This document shows, piece after piece, positions 55,997-64,000 of a stretch of 64,000 nt of DNA. The first letter of the stretch is position 1, and every line of letters starts with the position of its first letter. The position numbers and the translations under genes were made by a program. Source of the stretch: an uncultured Pelagibacteraceae bacterium (GTDB lineage Bacteria > Pseudomonadota > Alphaproteobacteria > Pelagibacterales > Pelagibacteraceae); contig CACIHO010000001.1 of NCBI GenBank assembly GCA_902586485.1, positions 62,001 to 126,000 of the forward strand, in the 5' to 3' direction. The notes below the pieces were generated by a model that searched no databases, was not told the DNA's origin, and saw nothing but the letters and a program-made list of their open reading frames with translations.

Positions 55997-56310
55997 TTAA
56001 CCATAATTACACCAACAATAATTAAAATTATTCCTACAATTCCGTAAATATTTGGGACCTGATTAAGTTTTAATACTGCAAATAGAACAACTCCCGTTAC
56101 TGTTAGCCCGCTATATGTTGCATAAGCAAAACCAACTGGAAGAGCATGCATTGCTTTTGCAATTGAAAACATTGTAATACACATAAATAGAATGCATAAA
56201 ACAGAAGGAGTTAATTTTGTAAATCCTTCAGAAATTTTGGCTAAGCTATTAGATGCAATTCCAAAAGAAATACCTAAAGCTAAAAATAAGTAACCCAACA
56301 AAGGTTTCAT
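55975..56310 (-). CDS. SMR-family-like small membrane protein, downstream copy
   Basis: A 111-residue, four-helix protein of the small multidrug resistance family, with SEGFTKLTPS after helix 1 and AYATYSGLTV in helix 3. By alignment to EmrE, the essential helix-1 Glu14 falls on G17, and the Trp63 position is Tyr. So proton-coupled cation export of the classical kind is unlikely. It lies one base from a similar upstream gene, and the pair may form a heterodimer. Confidence 0.75.
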   Translation of the reverse strand: MKPLLGYLFLALGISFGIASNSLAKISEGFTKLTPSVLCILFMCITMFSIAKAMHALPVGFAYATYSGLTVTGVVLFAVLKLNQVPNIYGIVGIILIIVGVIMVNYLGRLN

Positions 56311-56311
56311 A

Positions 56312-56644
56312 TTATTGATTTCCTAATAAATTTACCATTAATACCCCAACTATAATAAATGCTAGGCCTATCATAGAATATAAATTTGGAACTTGATTAT
56401 ATTTAATTACACCAACAATGACTGTTGCAATAATTGTAAGTCCCGCAAAAGAAGCGTAAGTAATTCCCATAGGAATATTTTTCATTACTAATGAAAGTGC
56501 ATACATACACAATACAATTGTAATTGCTGTAATTATGCTTGGAACAAGAAGTGTAAAACCCTCAGCACTTTTTGCAAAACTATTTGAAGTTACACCTAAA
56601 AATACTGCAATACCTAAAAATAAATATGAACTAGCAAGACTCAT
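56312..56644 (-). CDS. SMR-family-like small membrane protein, upstream copy
   Basis: A 110-residue, four-helix protein paralogous to its neighbour, with SNSFAKSAEGFTLLVPS and TYASFAGLTI. The position of EmrE Glu14 is again Gly (G17) and Trp63 is Phe. The shared SNS-AK motif in both suggests the replacement is old and conserved, not a decayed site. Transport of a metabolite such as a lipid-linked or polyamine-type substrate is possible but unknown. Confidence 0.75.
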   Translation of the reverse strand: MSLASSYLFLGIAVFLGVTSNSFAKSAEGFTLLVPSIITAITIVLCMYALSLVMKNIPMGITYASFAGLTIIATVIVGVIKYNQVPNLYSMIGLAFIIVGVLMVNLLGNQ

Positions 56645-56682
56645 ACAATAACTTTAAATGAATTTTGAGAGAATATATATAA

Positions 56683-57273
56683 TTATTTAAGAGACCATTT
56701 TATAGCATCTTCCATTCTATCATCTCCCCAGAATATTTCATTTTTCACTATAAAAGATGGACTACCAAAAATTTTATTTTCACGAGCTGAATTTGTGTTT
56801 TCGTTATATTTTGCCTCTATATTTTCTGATTTTGCCTCTGCTATTATTTCATCCTTATTTAAATTTAATTCAGTACAAACCTCAGAAATGCTAGGTTCAA
56901 TTGCAGGTTCTTTGCCTTCTTGGAACCATTTTTTATAAGTCAGTATTACAAATTTTTCTCCCCAGCCTTTTTCAAAACCAAAGATTGCTATTTGATTTGC
57001 TAAATCGAATTCTGATAAAGGGTAGGGAACTGGTGTTTTAGCAAAAAAACCATATCCTTCTGCTCGTCTTTCAATATCTCTCCACATGTAATTGACTTTA
57101 TTAATTTTGTCTTTTGGAAATGGGATATTATTCATTTCCTTCATAATTGCTCTAACTGAAAAGGGTTTCCAATTAAATTTTACTTGATGTTGTTTTTCAA
57201 CATCAAGTATTCTAGTCACAGAAAGATAGGTGTAAGTACTCCCTATTGAAAAATAAAAATCAATACCACTCAC
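56683..57273 (-). CDS. DsbA-like 2-hydroxychromene-2-carboxylate isomerase family protein
   Basis: A 196-residue thioredoxin-fold protein of the HCCA isomerase/kappa-GST type. DFYFSIGSTYTYLS replaces the CxxC of DsbA, so it is not a disulfide oxidase. FGSPSFIVKNEIFWGDDRM near the end is typical of the family. It likely acts with glutathione on small organics. It is separated from the NTF2-like gene by no bases. Confidence 0.82.
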   Translation of the reverse strand: MSGIDFYFSIGSTYTYLSVTRILDVEKQHQVKFNWKPFSVRAIMKEMNNIPFPKDKINKVNYMWRDIERRAEGYGFFAKTPVPYPLSEFDLANQIAIFGFEKGWGEKFVILTYKKWFQEGKEPAIEPSISEVCTELNLNKDEIIAEAKSENIEAKYNENTNSARENKIFGSPSFIVKNEIFWGDDRMEDAIKWSLK

Positions 57274-57594
57274 TTACTTTGGCATAGGTGTAGCACCAGT
57301 TTCTAAACTGACAATTTTTCCATTATCATATTTATAAACTGCCATTACAGCCTCTACATTTCCATCATCAAAAGTAACAAATGAATGATGAACACCAACT
57401 TCGTCATTTTCATAAACAACTCTTACTTTATCTTGATTTATGTCGCCACTCATTGCCCATTTGATAACATCACTTTTGCCTAAAACATTTCCTGACTTAT
57501 GCATTGTGAATTTAAAATCATCATGCAAAAGATCATTCATCGTTGCTTCATCTTTATTTTTTATTGCAGCACTATATTTTTCTAATATCGACAT
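57274..57594 (-). CDS. SnoaL/NTF2-like protein
   Basis: A 106-residue alpha+beta barrel protein of the NTF2/SnoaL type, with LEKYSAAIKNKDEATMNDLLHDDFKF at the N-terminus (split here in two motifs: residues 4-14 and 18-28). No catalytic assignment is possible. It is first in line with a run of small proteins on this strand. Confidence 0.65.
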   Translation of the reverse strand: MSILEKYSAAIKNKDEATMNDLLHDDFKFTMHKSGNVLGKSDVIKWAMSGDINQDKVRVVYENDEVGVHHSFVTFDDGNVEAVMAVYKYDNGKIVSLETGATPMPK

Positions 57595-57609
57595 ATTATT
57601 CCTTTCTAT

Positions 57610-57933
57610 TTATTCTCCTGGTTTTTTATAACTTTTTGAAACATCAGCTGCCTTTTTAAATGCACTGTTGTAATCAAATACTTCATGAACCATTAGATCC
57701 GACATCATTCCACTATTTAAAACAGTTACTTTCATTGCAAGAACACTTTCGTAATCTCCTTCAACGCAAAAAAGGACATCAAAACGTCCTCTTAACCACT
57801 CGTAACTTATAGCTTTTACGCCTAAGCTATCACACATGGATTTCATTACTGCACCTCTATCTGCAGCAGGGTCAGCATGCATTTTTTTTAATAACTCAGG
57901 ACTTGCCTTTCCAATTACATAAAATTTAGACAT
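57610..57933 (-). CDS. GYD-like small alpha/beta protein
   Basis: A 107-residue protein with a dimeric ferredoxin-like fold predicted from its pattern. The segment YEWLRGRFDVLFCVEGDYES resembles the GYD domain (the G-x-x-D core with a following acidic residue). Function is unknown. A GGAGGAAT ribosome site precedes its start. Confidence 0.55.
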   Translation of the reverse strand: MSKFYVIGKASPELLKKMHADPAADRGAVMKSMCDSLGVKAISYEWLRGRFDVLFCVEGDYESVLAMKVTVLNSGMMSDLMVHEVFDYNSAFKKAADVSKSYKKPGE

Positions 57934-58009
57934 TATTCCTCCTTGTTACCAATAATTTAGTAACCTAGTCTAGCAGAAATTATTCTGTATGTGTAGCCTT
58001 AGCCTTCTA

Positions 58010-58291
58010 CTATACTTTAGCTAATTCATAAATTTCATAACCAGTCATTACCTCATCAAACACAGGTTTTGAGACTGGATTTGATCCATCTAAAAATGAA
58101 TGAAGTGCTGCCATGTCATGAACTGCAATTTTAAACATTATTGTTGATTTATCAGGTGAGACACTAGCTATTGTTTTTGAAACATCCGCAACTTTTTTTC
58201 TTTCAGCCATACCCTCATCTGATTGCATAAAGCCCATAAACTTTTCAAAGGCTCCTTCTTTTAACTTTCCTACTACTAAGATATCTTTCAT
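58010..58291 (-). CDS. Small alpha/beta protein of unknown function
   Basis: A 93-residue protein likely to fold as a small dimeric alpha/beta barrel, with strand-like VVGKLKEG and IMFKIAVHDM and a helix rich in Lys/Glu. No family name can be given with confidence. A GGAGG site lies right upstream, and the gene follows another small protein of similar predicted fold by 17 bases. Confidence 0.55.
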   Translation of the reverse strand: MKDILVVGKLKEGAFEKFMGFMQSDEGMAERKKVADVSKTIASVSPDKSTIMFKIAVHDMAALHSFLDGSNPVSKPVFDEVMTGYEIYELAKV

Positions 58292-58308
58292 TTTAACCTC
58301 CTATTTTA

Positions 58309-58599
58309 TTATCCTGAAAAATTTTCCATAAAGTCCCCATCCATTGGAGTGATTTTTGCTGAGTCTAAATCAACTCCAGCTGCAGCTCTTGCTGCGTGAA
58401 GCTCTTTATCATTTTTAAATGCCTCAAACCCTTCCATAGTTGCATATTTTACAATCACTGTAAATTTTGAAGCATCTTCTTTTGATACACCAGCGAAAAT
58501 AATGGTTGCACCAAATCCTTTAATTTTTTCAGCATTAGCTTTAACCATATCCCTCCATGCTGAAAACGATTTTATATTTTCCTCTATTTTTATAATCAT
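58309..58599 (-). CDS. Small alpha/beta barrel-like protein of unknown function
   Basis: A 96-residue protein with ENIKSFSAWRDMVKAN, VSKEDASKFTVIVKYATMEG and a helix ending near HAARAAAGV, a pattern like monooxygenase-type ferredoxin folds (DUF3764-like). It has no recognisable catalytic residues. It sits three bases after a secreted protein gene and belongs to the same small-protein run. Confidence 0.55.
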   Translation of the reverse strand: MIIKIEENIKSFSAWRDMVKANAEKIKGFGATIIFAGVSKEDASKFTVIVKYATMEGFEAFKNDKELHAARAAAGVDLDSAKITPMDGDFMENFSG

Positions 58600-58602
58600 A
58601 TT

Positions 58603-58989
58603 CTATCCTCCATAAATTGTTTTCGAAGTCTCCTCTACTTTTTCTTTACCATTTGGTATTAATTTGAAAATAAATGCATAGCAATTATCCATTAAAGTTT
58701 TTTGATAAGGTTTACCAAACATTTCATCAACAGTAGAATTTATACTTGAATTTATTTTATCTTCTGAAACACCCTCATTTGTAAGAAATTCTCTAGTAAC
58801 CTTTGCTGCAGCCAGACTATTTTCTTTGTAAGCCAAATCTCCATTTGGAAGCTCACCTTGTTTAATAAATTGAGTAGATGTAAAAATTCCTGCACATTTT
58901 AAAGATTCTGATATTTCTTTATTACTTATTTTTGCGTGTGAAGTTGCTGTTAGCAGAAACAATAAAAACGTAAAAATTATTTTTTTCAT
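58603..58989 (-). CDS. Secreted protein of unknown function
   Basis: A 128-residue protein with a signal peptide (residues 1-19, ending SHA before KIS). The mature part is mostly helical with two cysteines (in LKCAGIF and DNCYAF) that may pair. No family was recognised. It probably resides in the periplasm and heads the run of small minus-strand genes. Confidence 0.55.
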   Translation of the reverse strand: MKKIIFTFLLFLLTATSHAKISNKEISESLKCAGIFTSTQFIKQGELPNGDLAYKENSLAAAKVTREFLTNEGVSEDKINSSINSTVDEMFGKPYQKTLMDNCYAFIFKLIPNGKEKVEETSKTIYGG

Positions 58990-59155
58990 TATTTTCCTTA
59001 TAAGTTGTATTTAATCTATCTAACTTTAAAAGATTGTTACATTTTTACGAATGAGTCTCTTGTGTTTATAACGCGCGACAGATATGCATTTTGAGAGTGT
59101 AAAAAATGTTGATTATGCTGTTTTATTTAATTTAAATATTTGATAGTAATTACTT

Positions 59156-59572
59156 ATGATCGAGAAGTTTAATGGAATTGTTTATCTAATCATTTTTATT
59201 GTTCATTTCCTTGTTTATGCTGTTTATGCTTTCAGAGCTATAGTTGGAACAAAGAGTTTTATGGATCAATATAACATCGATCATTCGGCAGCTGTGATTA
59301 CAAGATTTTTTGGAGCTCCTTTTGTTGGGTCTTTCCTAATGGCTATTTATATTATGTTCGTTAGAGACGGTGGAGTAAATGGAACTTGGGCGTTCTTTAA
59401 TTTAGTATTTGTTCAAAATTTAATGTACTTAATATTTGGTATTTATACCATTTACATAAATAAACTTGGACACACTGAAAAGACTAACAGTGAAGGTGTA
59501 ATAGCTGCTGGAGTACTTACAATTTTAAGTGCTATTCTTACTTACGGATTAGCTGATAAAATTTATATTTAA
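59156..59572 (+). CDS. Four-helix membrane protein of unknown function
   Basis: A 138-residue protein with four predicted transmembrane helices and short loops. The loop after helix 1 has FRAIVGTKSFMDQYNID. No family was recognised. The 166-base AT-rich gap upstream should carry its promoter; no clear box was found. Its end overlaps cysK by four bases. Confidence 0.55.
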   Translation: MIEKFNGIVYLIIFIVHFLVYAVYAFRAIVGTKSFMDQYNIDHSAAVITRFFGAPFVGSFLMAIYIMFVRDGGVNGTWAFFNLVFVQNLMYLIFGIYTIYINKLGHTEKTNSEGVIAAGVLTILSAILTYGLADKIYI

Positions 59573-60570
59573 AACCAATTAGGTATTGGCAGACCTTTTT
59601 CTTCTAAAAATTTTTTATTAAACATTTTAGTTGCGTATTTGTCACTTCTATCACAAAGAATAGTAACAATAGTTTTTCCTGGCCCTAACTCTTTTCCCAT
59701 TCTAATTGCTCCTGCAATATTTATCCCACAGCTTGTACCTAAACTTAATCCTTCGTTTTGAATTAAATCATAAAGAATAGGTAGTGCCTCATGATCATCT
59801 ATTGAATAAGCATTATCAATCTTAGCTTCACCAAAGTTAGCTGTTACTCTACTTGAACCAATTCCTTCAGTAATTGATCCACCCTCCGATTTAAGTTCAC
59901 CATTTTTTATGTAATTATAAAGAGCAGAACCTTTTGGATCAGATAGGTAAATTTTTATATCTTTATTCTTTTCTTTAAGAGCATTGCTAACACCTGAAAT
60001 TGTGCCTCCAGTACCTGAAGAACAAACAAAACCATCAACTTTACCATCAGTTTGTTCCCAGATTTCTTGACCTGTTCCCTCATAATGTCCTCTAGCATTT
60101 GCAGTATTATCAAACTGGTTAGCCCAAATAACCCCGTTATTATTTGTAGGTCTTAGTTCATCTGCAAGTCTCGCTGCTACTTTTACAAAGTTATTGTCAT
60201 CTTTATAAGGCTTAGGTGGAACTAATCTTAATTCAGCTCCAAGGTTTCGAAGTAAATCTTTTTTCTCTTGTGTTTGATTATCATTCATTACAATTATAGT
60301 TTTGTAGCCAAGAGAATTACCTAAAAGACCCAAACCTATTCCTGTATTACCAGCTGTTCCTTCAACAACAGTCCCACCTTTAGAAATTAATTTTTTTTCT
60401 TGAGCATCTTTAATTAATGCAAGTGCAGCTCTATCTTTTACTGATCCTCCAGGATTTAAAAATTCTGCTTTTCCATAAATGTTACACCCAGTAATTTCAG
60501 AGGCTGCTCTGAGTTTAATTAATGGAGTATTTCCTATTCCAGATATAAAATCGTTTTGGATATTATTCAT
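59569..60570 (-). CDS. cysK: Cysteine synthase A (O-acetylserine sulfhydrylase)
   Basis: A 333-residue PLP enzyme. The catalytic Lys is in [12 protein letters not shown], the substrate loop is TAGNTGIG, and the phosphate clamp is SGTGGTISG. It makes cysteine from O-acetylserine and sulfide. I start at the ATG at 60570, which matches the family N-terminus ([13 protein letters not shown]); upstream in-frame ATGs lie inside cysE. It overlaps cysE by 8 bases. The sulfide source in this organism would be reduced organic sulfur. Confidence 0.92.
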   Translation of the reverse strand: MNNIQNDFISGIGNTPLIKLRAASEITGCNIYGKAEFLNPGGSVKDRAALALIKDAQEKKLISKGGTVVEGTAGNTGIGLGLLGNSLGYKTIIVMNDNQTQEKKDLLRNLGAELRLVPPKPYKDDNNFVKVAARLADELRPTNNNGVIWANQFDNTANARGHYEGTGQEIWEQTDGKVDGFVCSSGTGGTISGVSNALKEKNKDIKIYLSDPKGSALYNYIKNGELKSEGGSITEGIGSSRVTANFGEAKIDNAYSIDDHEALPILYDLIQNEGLSLGTSCGINIAGAIRMGKELGPGKTIVTILCDRSDKYATKMFNKKFLEEKGLPIPNWF

Positions 60571-61147
60571 TATCTGATTTTTTATCACTATCAGATGTAA
60601 TTCCATAAGGTTTAAATTCACTATCTGCTATTCCAACACTTCTTGCAGGAATTCCAACCATTACAGCATTTTCTGAAACATCTTTTGTAATAACTGCATT
60701 TGCTCCAATTCTAGCACCTTTGCCAACGACTACAGGACCTAATACTTGTGCACCTGAACCAATAACTACATCTTCTTTTATAGTAGGATGTCTTTTCATA
60801 TTTCTTTGGTCATTTGAATTAATACTTGGAGCAATTCCACCTAACGTAACCATGTGATAGATAGTTACATTATCCCCAATGTCTGAAGTTTCACCAATCA
60901 CAACACCCATTCCATGATCTATAAATAAATTTTTTCCAATTTTTGCATTAGGATGAATTTCTATTCCAGTTAAGAATCTTGAAAATTGAGAAATGATTCT
61001 TGCTATCAAATGAAATTTTGCAGTACTAAAAAAATTTGCTATTCGATGAAAAAAAACTGCTTTAACACCAGGATAAGTTAATATCAAACTTAACTTTGAC
61101 CTTGCAGCAGGATCTCTATCAATTATGGATTGTAAAAAATCACTCAT
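60563..61147 (-). CDS. cysE: Serine O-acetyltransferase
   Basis: A 194-residue CysE with a short helical N-terminus and a left-handed beta-helix. [18 protein letters not shown] and the hexapeptide-type [21 protein letters not shown] (given in parts) are typical. It supplies O-acetylserine to CysK, encoded next. Its short length fits the alphaproteobacterial type. Feedback by cysteine is expected from the family. Confidence 0.93.
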   Translation of the reverse strand: MSDFLQSIIDRDPAARSKLSLILTYPGVKAVFFHRIANFFSTAKFHLIARIISQFSRFLTGIEIHPNAKIGKNLFIDHGMGVVIGETSDIGDNVTIYHMVTLGGIAPSINSNDQRNMKRHPTIKEDVVIGSGAQVLGPVVVGKGARIGANAVITKDVSENAVMVGIPARSVGIADSEFKPYGITSDSDKKSDNE

Positions 61148-61227
61148 ATTTCTTTAGTTTAGTTGCTGTTGATTAAAAAATTATATGCCTTATATAGTAC
61201 ATAATTGCTTAATTTAAAGAGGTTTAA

Positions 61228-61638
61228 ATGTATAAAAACACCAATTGTTTTCATCTAGCCATCCCGTGTGGAGACTTAGAGATCGCAAAAAAGTTTTACA
61301 GTGAAACTTTGGGATGTAGATTAGACAACTCAGCACAAGAGTGGGCAGATGTAGATTTTTGGGGCAATGAATTAACTCTTCATAAAAGTGAACATAAATT
61401 AGATAATGAGAGACACGACGTTGATATGGGGAACGTGTCCGTCCCTCATTTTGGAGTTCACTTATCTAGAAAAGATTTTGATGCACTGAAACAGAGACTT
61501 AAAGATAGTGGTACAAAATATTATGACGAGCCTTATCTTAGATTTAAGGGAACCAAGTACGAACAAGAGACATTTTTTGTAAAAGATCCTAACGAAAATA
61601 TTTTAGAAATTAAGACGTTAACTGCAAATCCAGAATAA
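61228..61638 (+). CDS. VOC/glyoxalase family protein
   Basis: A 136-residue vicinal-oxygen-chelate protein. The first metal-site His is in CFHLAIPCGD, another in PHFGVHLSR, and a Glu in ENILEIKTL; the order DLEIAKKFYSETLG is typical. It is a dioxygenase or lyase-like enzyme of unknown substrate. An AGAGG site precedes the ATG. Confidence 0.8.
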   Translation: MYKNTNCFHLAIPCGDLEIAKKFYSETLGCRLDNSAQEWADVDFWGNELTLHKSEHKLDNERHDVDMGNVSVPHFGVHLSRKDFDALKQRLKDSGTKYYDEPYLRFKGTKYEQETFFVKDPNENILEIKTLTANPE

Positions 61639-61650
61639 CCTAATAACTTG

Positions 61651-62259
61651 ATGGAATACCTAGTATTAGGTTTCTTTACTGGTCTTAGTTTAATCTTAGC
61701 AATAGGTGCTCAAAATATTTTTGTGATAGAGCAAGGTTTAAAAAAAAAGCATGTCTTTTTGGTTTGTTTTGTTTGCTCAATTTCAGATTTAATTCTAATA
61801 TTTTTAGGAATTTTTCTTTTTCATTATTTTATACAATATTTTAATAATACAATTGAATTTATATTTAATATTCTTTTAGTAATTTTTTTAATTCATTTTA
61901 TTTATTCAAAAATTAAACAGTTAAATTCTAATGTTATTATTAATAATGAGGCTCAAAATTATACAAGGTTAAATATATTTTTAAAAACTCTTGGTTTTAC
62001 ATACTTAAATCCCCATGTATATTCTGACACAGTGTTTTTTTTAGGGAATTTTTCAAAAAACTTTGTTTTATATCAAAAAATTTTATTTGGAGTAGGAGCT
62101 TCAATTGCATCTTTTATTTTCTTTTTCGCAATAGGATATTTATCAAAAAATTTATCTAAATATGCTAAAAGTGAAAAAGTCTGGAAAGTGATAAATATAT
62201 TTATAGTATGTTTTATGGCTATTTTAACATTGTTTATTATTTCAGAAATGATTAGATAA
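61651..62259 (+). CDS. LysE/ArgO family amino acid exporter
   Basis: A 202-residue membrane protein with about six helices. The N-terminal GFFTGLSLILAIGAQNIFVIEQ (seen in parts: LILAIGAQN, FVIEQGLK) and the TLGFTYLNPHVYSDTV segment are close to ArgO/LysE. It exports arginine, lysine or analogues. I start at the ATG at 61651; a TTG just before it is in frame. Confidence 0.85.
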   Translation: MEYLVLGFFTGLSLILAIGAQNIFVIEQGLKKKHVFLVCFVCSISDLILIFLGIFLFHYFIQYFNNTIEFIFNILLVIFLIHFIYSKIKQLNSNVIINNEAQNYTRLNIFLKTLGFTYLNPHVYSDTVFFLGNFSKNFVLYQKILFGVGASIASFIFFFAIGYLSKNLSKYAKSEKVWKVINIFIVCFMAILTLFIISEMIR

Positions 62260-62262
62260 GTT

Positions 62263-63318
62263 ATGGCAAATATAAAGTTCACCAGTGTACATAAATCATT
62301 TGGTTCTAATAAGATAATTAAAAATTTTAATCTTCAAGGTAAAGAGGATGAGTTTCTTGTATTAGTTGGACCATCTGGATGTGGAAAATCAACCCTTCTA
62401 AGAATGATTGCAGGATTAGAAAAAATAGATGAAGGTGAAATCTTTATTAATGATCAAAAAATTAATGAACTTCATCCCTCGAAACGTCAAACTGCAATGG
62501 TTTTTCAATCTTATGCACTTTACCCTCATATGAATGTTTATGAAAATATGTCGTTTGGTTTAAAAATAGAAAAAAGACCAAAAGAAGAAATCAATACAAA
62601 AGTTATGCAAGCAGCAAAAATTCTAAAAATTGAAGAACTTCTTGAGAGGAAACCAAAACAATTGTCTGGAGGTCAAAGACAAAGGGTTGCAATAGGAAGA
62701 GCTATCACAAGAAATCCAAAAATATTCTTATTCGATGAACCATTATCAAATTTGGATGCTGCTTTAAGGGCTGAAATGAGAGTTGAAATATCAAAATTAC
62801 ACAATCAAATAAAAACTAACATGATATATGTTACTCATGATCAGGTTGAAGCTATGACTTTAGCAGACAGAATAGTAATTTTAAATCAAGGTAATATTGA
62901 ACAGGTCGGGACTCCTGAAGAAATTTATAATGATCCTGCAAACATATTTGTTGCTCAATTTATTGGTACACCCAAAATGAATATTCTAGAAATTGATGAA
63001 AAAAACGTAATTTCTGACAATAAAATTAAGTTATTAGGTAATGATATTGTGTTTGATAATTTAAAACTCAATAAATCAAAACACTTTGTAGGTATTAGAC
63101 CTGAACACTTAAAAGCAAATCAAGAAAATCAATTTAGTTTTAATCCTGAAATTGAATTAATCGAAAACTTAGGTAATGAAAAAATTGCTTACATGAAAAA
63201 AGAGGAACACCAATTAAGCGCAAAAATCCCGAGCAACTTAGATATTGGAAATAAAATTGGATTTGATCTAATTGACATTTTTATTTTTGACGAAAATGGA
63301 AAAAGGTTAAAATCTTAG
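62263..63318 (+). CDS. Sugar-type ABC transporter ATP-binding protein (UgpC/MalK/MsmX family)
   Basis: A 351-residue ABC ATPase. Walker A GPSGCGKST near residues 36-44, signature LSGGQRQRV, Walker B FLFDEPLSNLD and the H-loop THDQ are all intact, followed by a TOBE-type domain. It energises a carbohydrate or glycerol-phosphate type importer. The binding-protein gene begins 143 bases later, with a separate control region in between, so the ATPase may be shared. Confidence 0.92.
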   Translation: MANIKFTSVHKSFGSNKIIKNFNLQGKEDEFLVLVGPSGCGKSTLLRMIAGLEKIDEGEIFINDQKINELHPSKRQTAMVFQSYALYPHMNVYENMSFGLKIEKRPKEEINTKVMQAAKILKIEELLERKPKQLSGGQRQRVAIGRAITRNPKIFLFDEPLSNLDAALRAEMRVEISKLHNQIKTNMIYVTHDQVEAMTLADRIVILNQGNIEQVGTPEEIYNDPANIFVAQFIGTPKMNILEIDEKNVISDNKIKLLGNDIVFDNLKLNKSKHFVGIRPEHLKANQENQFSFNPEIELIENLGNEKIAYMKKEEHQLSAKIPSNLDIGNKIGFDLIDIFIFDENGKRLKS

Positions 63319-63381
63319 CACAACTTACAATTGACAAATTTCAATTTTCTCCCAATTTTTTAGTATTTGCTATGAGACTAG

Positions 63382-63398
63382 CACATACCTGGTATGTG
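63382..63398. promoter_or_regulatory. 17-base palindrome, likely operator
   Basis: A perfect inverted repeat CACATACC-T-GGTATGTG in the 143-base gap ahead of a binding-protein gene. It lies about 64 bases before the ATG, a good spot for a regulator site. A TTGCGAATCATTCTCA stretch just downstream (63411-63426) resembles the Fur-like half-sites at 27924-27954. The regulator is unknown. Confidence 0.6.
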
Positions 63399-63461
63399 AC
63401 AGTGAGTAGTTTGCGAATCATTCTCAAATTAATATAGTTTTATTTATAAATAGGAGGGGAA

Positions 63462-64000
63462 ATGAAGAATATAATAAGATTGTTTTGCGTAATATCTTTT
63501 TTTATTTCAAGCATTGTTTACGCAGACATAAAGTTTTGGACTACAGAAGTTCAGCCTGCCCGAATGGCTAAGCAAGAGGAAATGGCAAAAGCTTTTGAAG
63601 CTAAAACAGGAATTAAAGTAGAGGTGATCCCAGTAGAAGAAAAAGATTTGGGAACTAGAGCTACAGCAGCTGCTGCAGCAGGTGATTTACCAGATGTGAT
63701 CTACCACACTTTACAATATGTATTACCATGGGCTGAAGCTGGAATTTTAGATGTGGACGCTAACAATGATGTAGTTAAAGACCTAGGTAAAGATACATTT
63801 GCACCTGGTGCGCTTAACATGGCTAAAAAGGGTTCAAAAATTGCAGCCGTTCCAGTTGATGGATGGACACAAATGGTTGTTTACAGAAAAGACCTTTTTG
63901 AAAATGCAGATTTAGCACCACCAACAAGTTATGCAAACATTGTTGCTGCAGTTGAAAAATTATCAAAACAAAACGGCATGTTTGGTTTTGTTGCTGCAAC
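63462..64000 (+). CDS. ABC transporter family 1 solute-binding protein, partial (cut by window end)
   Basis: Only the first 179 codons are in view. A signal peptide covers about residues 1-22 (ending VYA before DIK), then KFWTTEVQPARM, AKAFEAKTGIKVEVIPV and AAGDLPDVIYH follow, typical of family 1 (UgpB/MalE-type) receptors. AGGAGGGG lies just before the ATG, a strong ribosome site suiting high expression. With the UgpC/MalK-type ATPase upstream, it should bind a sugar or polyol-type solute. Confidence 0.88.
   Translation, partial: MKNIIRLFCVISFFISSIVYADIKFWTTEVQPARMAKQEEMAKAFEAKTGIKVEVIPVEEKDLGTRATAAAAAGDLPDVIYHTLQYVLPWAEAGILDVDANNDVVKDLGKDTFAPGALNMAKKGSKIAAVPVDGWTQMVVYRKDLFENADLAPPTSYANIVAAVEKLSKQNGMFGFVAA

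Noticed and set aside
60571-60621. Longer cysK form starting inside cysE
   Set aside because: The extra residues have no likeness to the family N-terminus; the ATG at 60570 gives the expected start.
1-64000. CRISPR arrays, insertion sequences, integrases or prophage genes
   Set aside because: No spaced repeats, transposase or phage proteins were seen on either strand.

Overview
The window is very AT-rich, with tightly packed genes, many start/stop overlaps (TAATG, ATGA), abutting or overlapping convergent genes and no intergenic gap above about 300 bases. Gene content is typical of a streamlined marine alphaproteobacterium of the SAR11 clade (Pelagibacterales): methylated-amine/one-carbon catabolism, substrate-binding-protein transporters, TRAP uptake, an ETF/ETF-QO chain and many small conserved proteins. 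No rRNA, tRNA, CRISPR, insertion sequence or prophage was seen. The clade assignment is inference from gene content and composition.

Region 1 (14-4106, minus strand): a quaternary-amine type ABC uptake system (ProX, ProW, but no ProV ATPase in view), followed by a MetF-like reductase and a GcvT-family methyltransferase. This looks like an import-and-demethylate module feeding tetrahydrofolate.

Region 2 (4380-23764, plus strand): about twenty collinear genes with almost no spacing. The start (Rieske oxygenase, betaine-homocysteine methyltransferase, dimethylglycine/sarcosine dehydrogenase) and the end (second dehydrogenase, EtfB, EtfA, ETF-QO) form a glycine-betaine to glycine demethylation route wired to quinone. 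Between them sits a less understood set: arginase-family hydrolase, class I methyltransferase, SET protein, a DddP-like M24 protein, CysC-like kinase, HxGH nucleotidyltransferase, 2OG-Fe oxygenase, crotonase with altered active site, CoA-binding protein and a BT1-like carrier. This middle block is the best candidate here for an undescribed pathway.

Region 3 (23765-35113): DUF2237 protein, a second oxygenase, HisI, FolE, an AcuI-like acryloyl-CoA reductase, a LysR regulator, a ferric-iron FbpABC system behind two Fur-box-like palindromes, AzlCD, a persulfide-dioxygenase-like hydrolase, and divergent cytochrome b561 / cytochrome c' genes whose start codons share one ATGCAT palindrome. A 291-base gap (35114-35404) has several stems and may encode a small RNA.

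Region 4 (35405-49126): a sugar-acid locus. UxaA- and IlvD/Edd-type dehydratases diverge from a 45-base promoter region; then come a 2-hydroxyacid dehydrogenase, a DctPQM TRAP transporter, a GarR-like reductase, an SDR, an FAH-family hydrolase, an enolase-superfamily dehydratase and an SMP-30 lactonase. Together they match the non-phosphorylative L-fuconate type route.

Region 5 (49101-64000): PEP carboxylase, CcdA, azoreductase, a gamma-butyrobetaine hydroxylase-like enzyme, HisN-like phosphatase, DUF924/DUF952, two SMR-like membrane proteins lacking the usual glutamate, a run of small alpha/beta proteins, CysE-CysK, a VOC protein, a LysE exporter and the start of a sugar-type ABC system (ATPase plus binding protein cut by the window end) with a 17-base palindrome between them.
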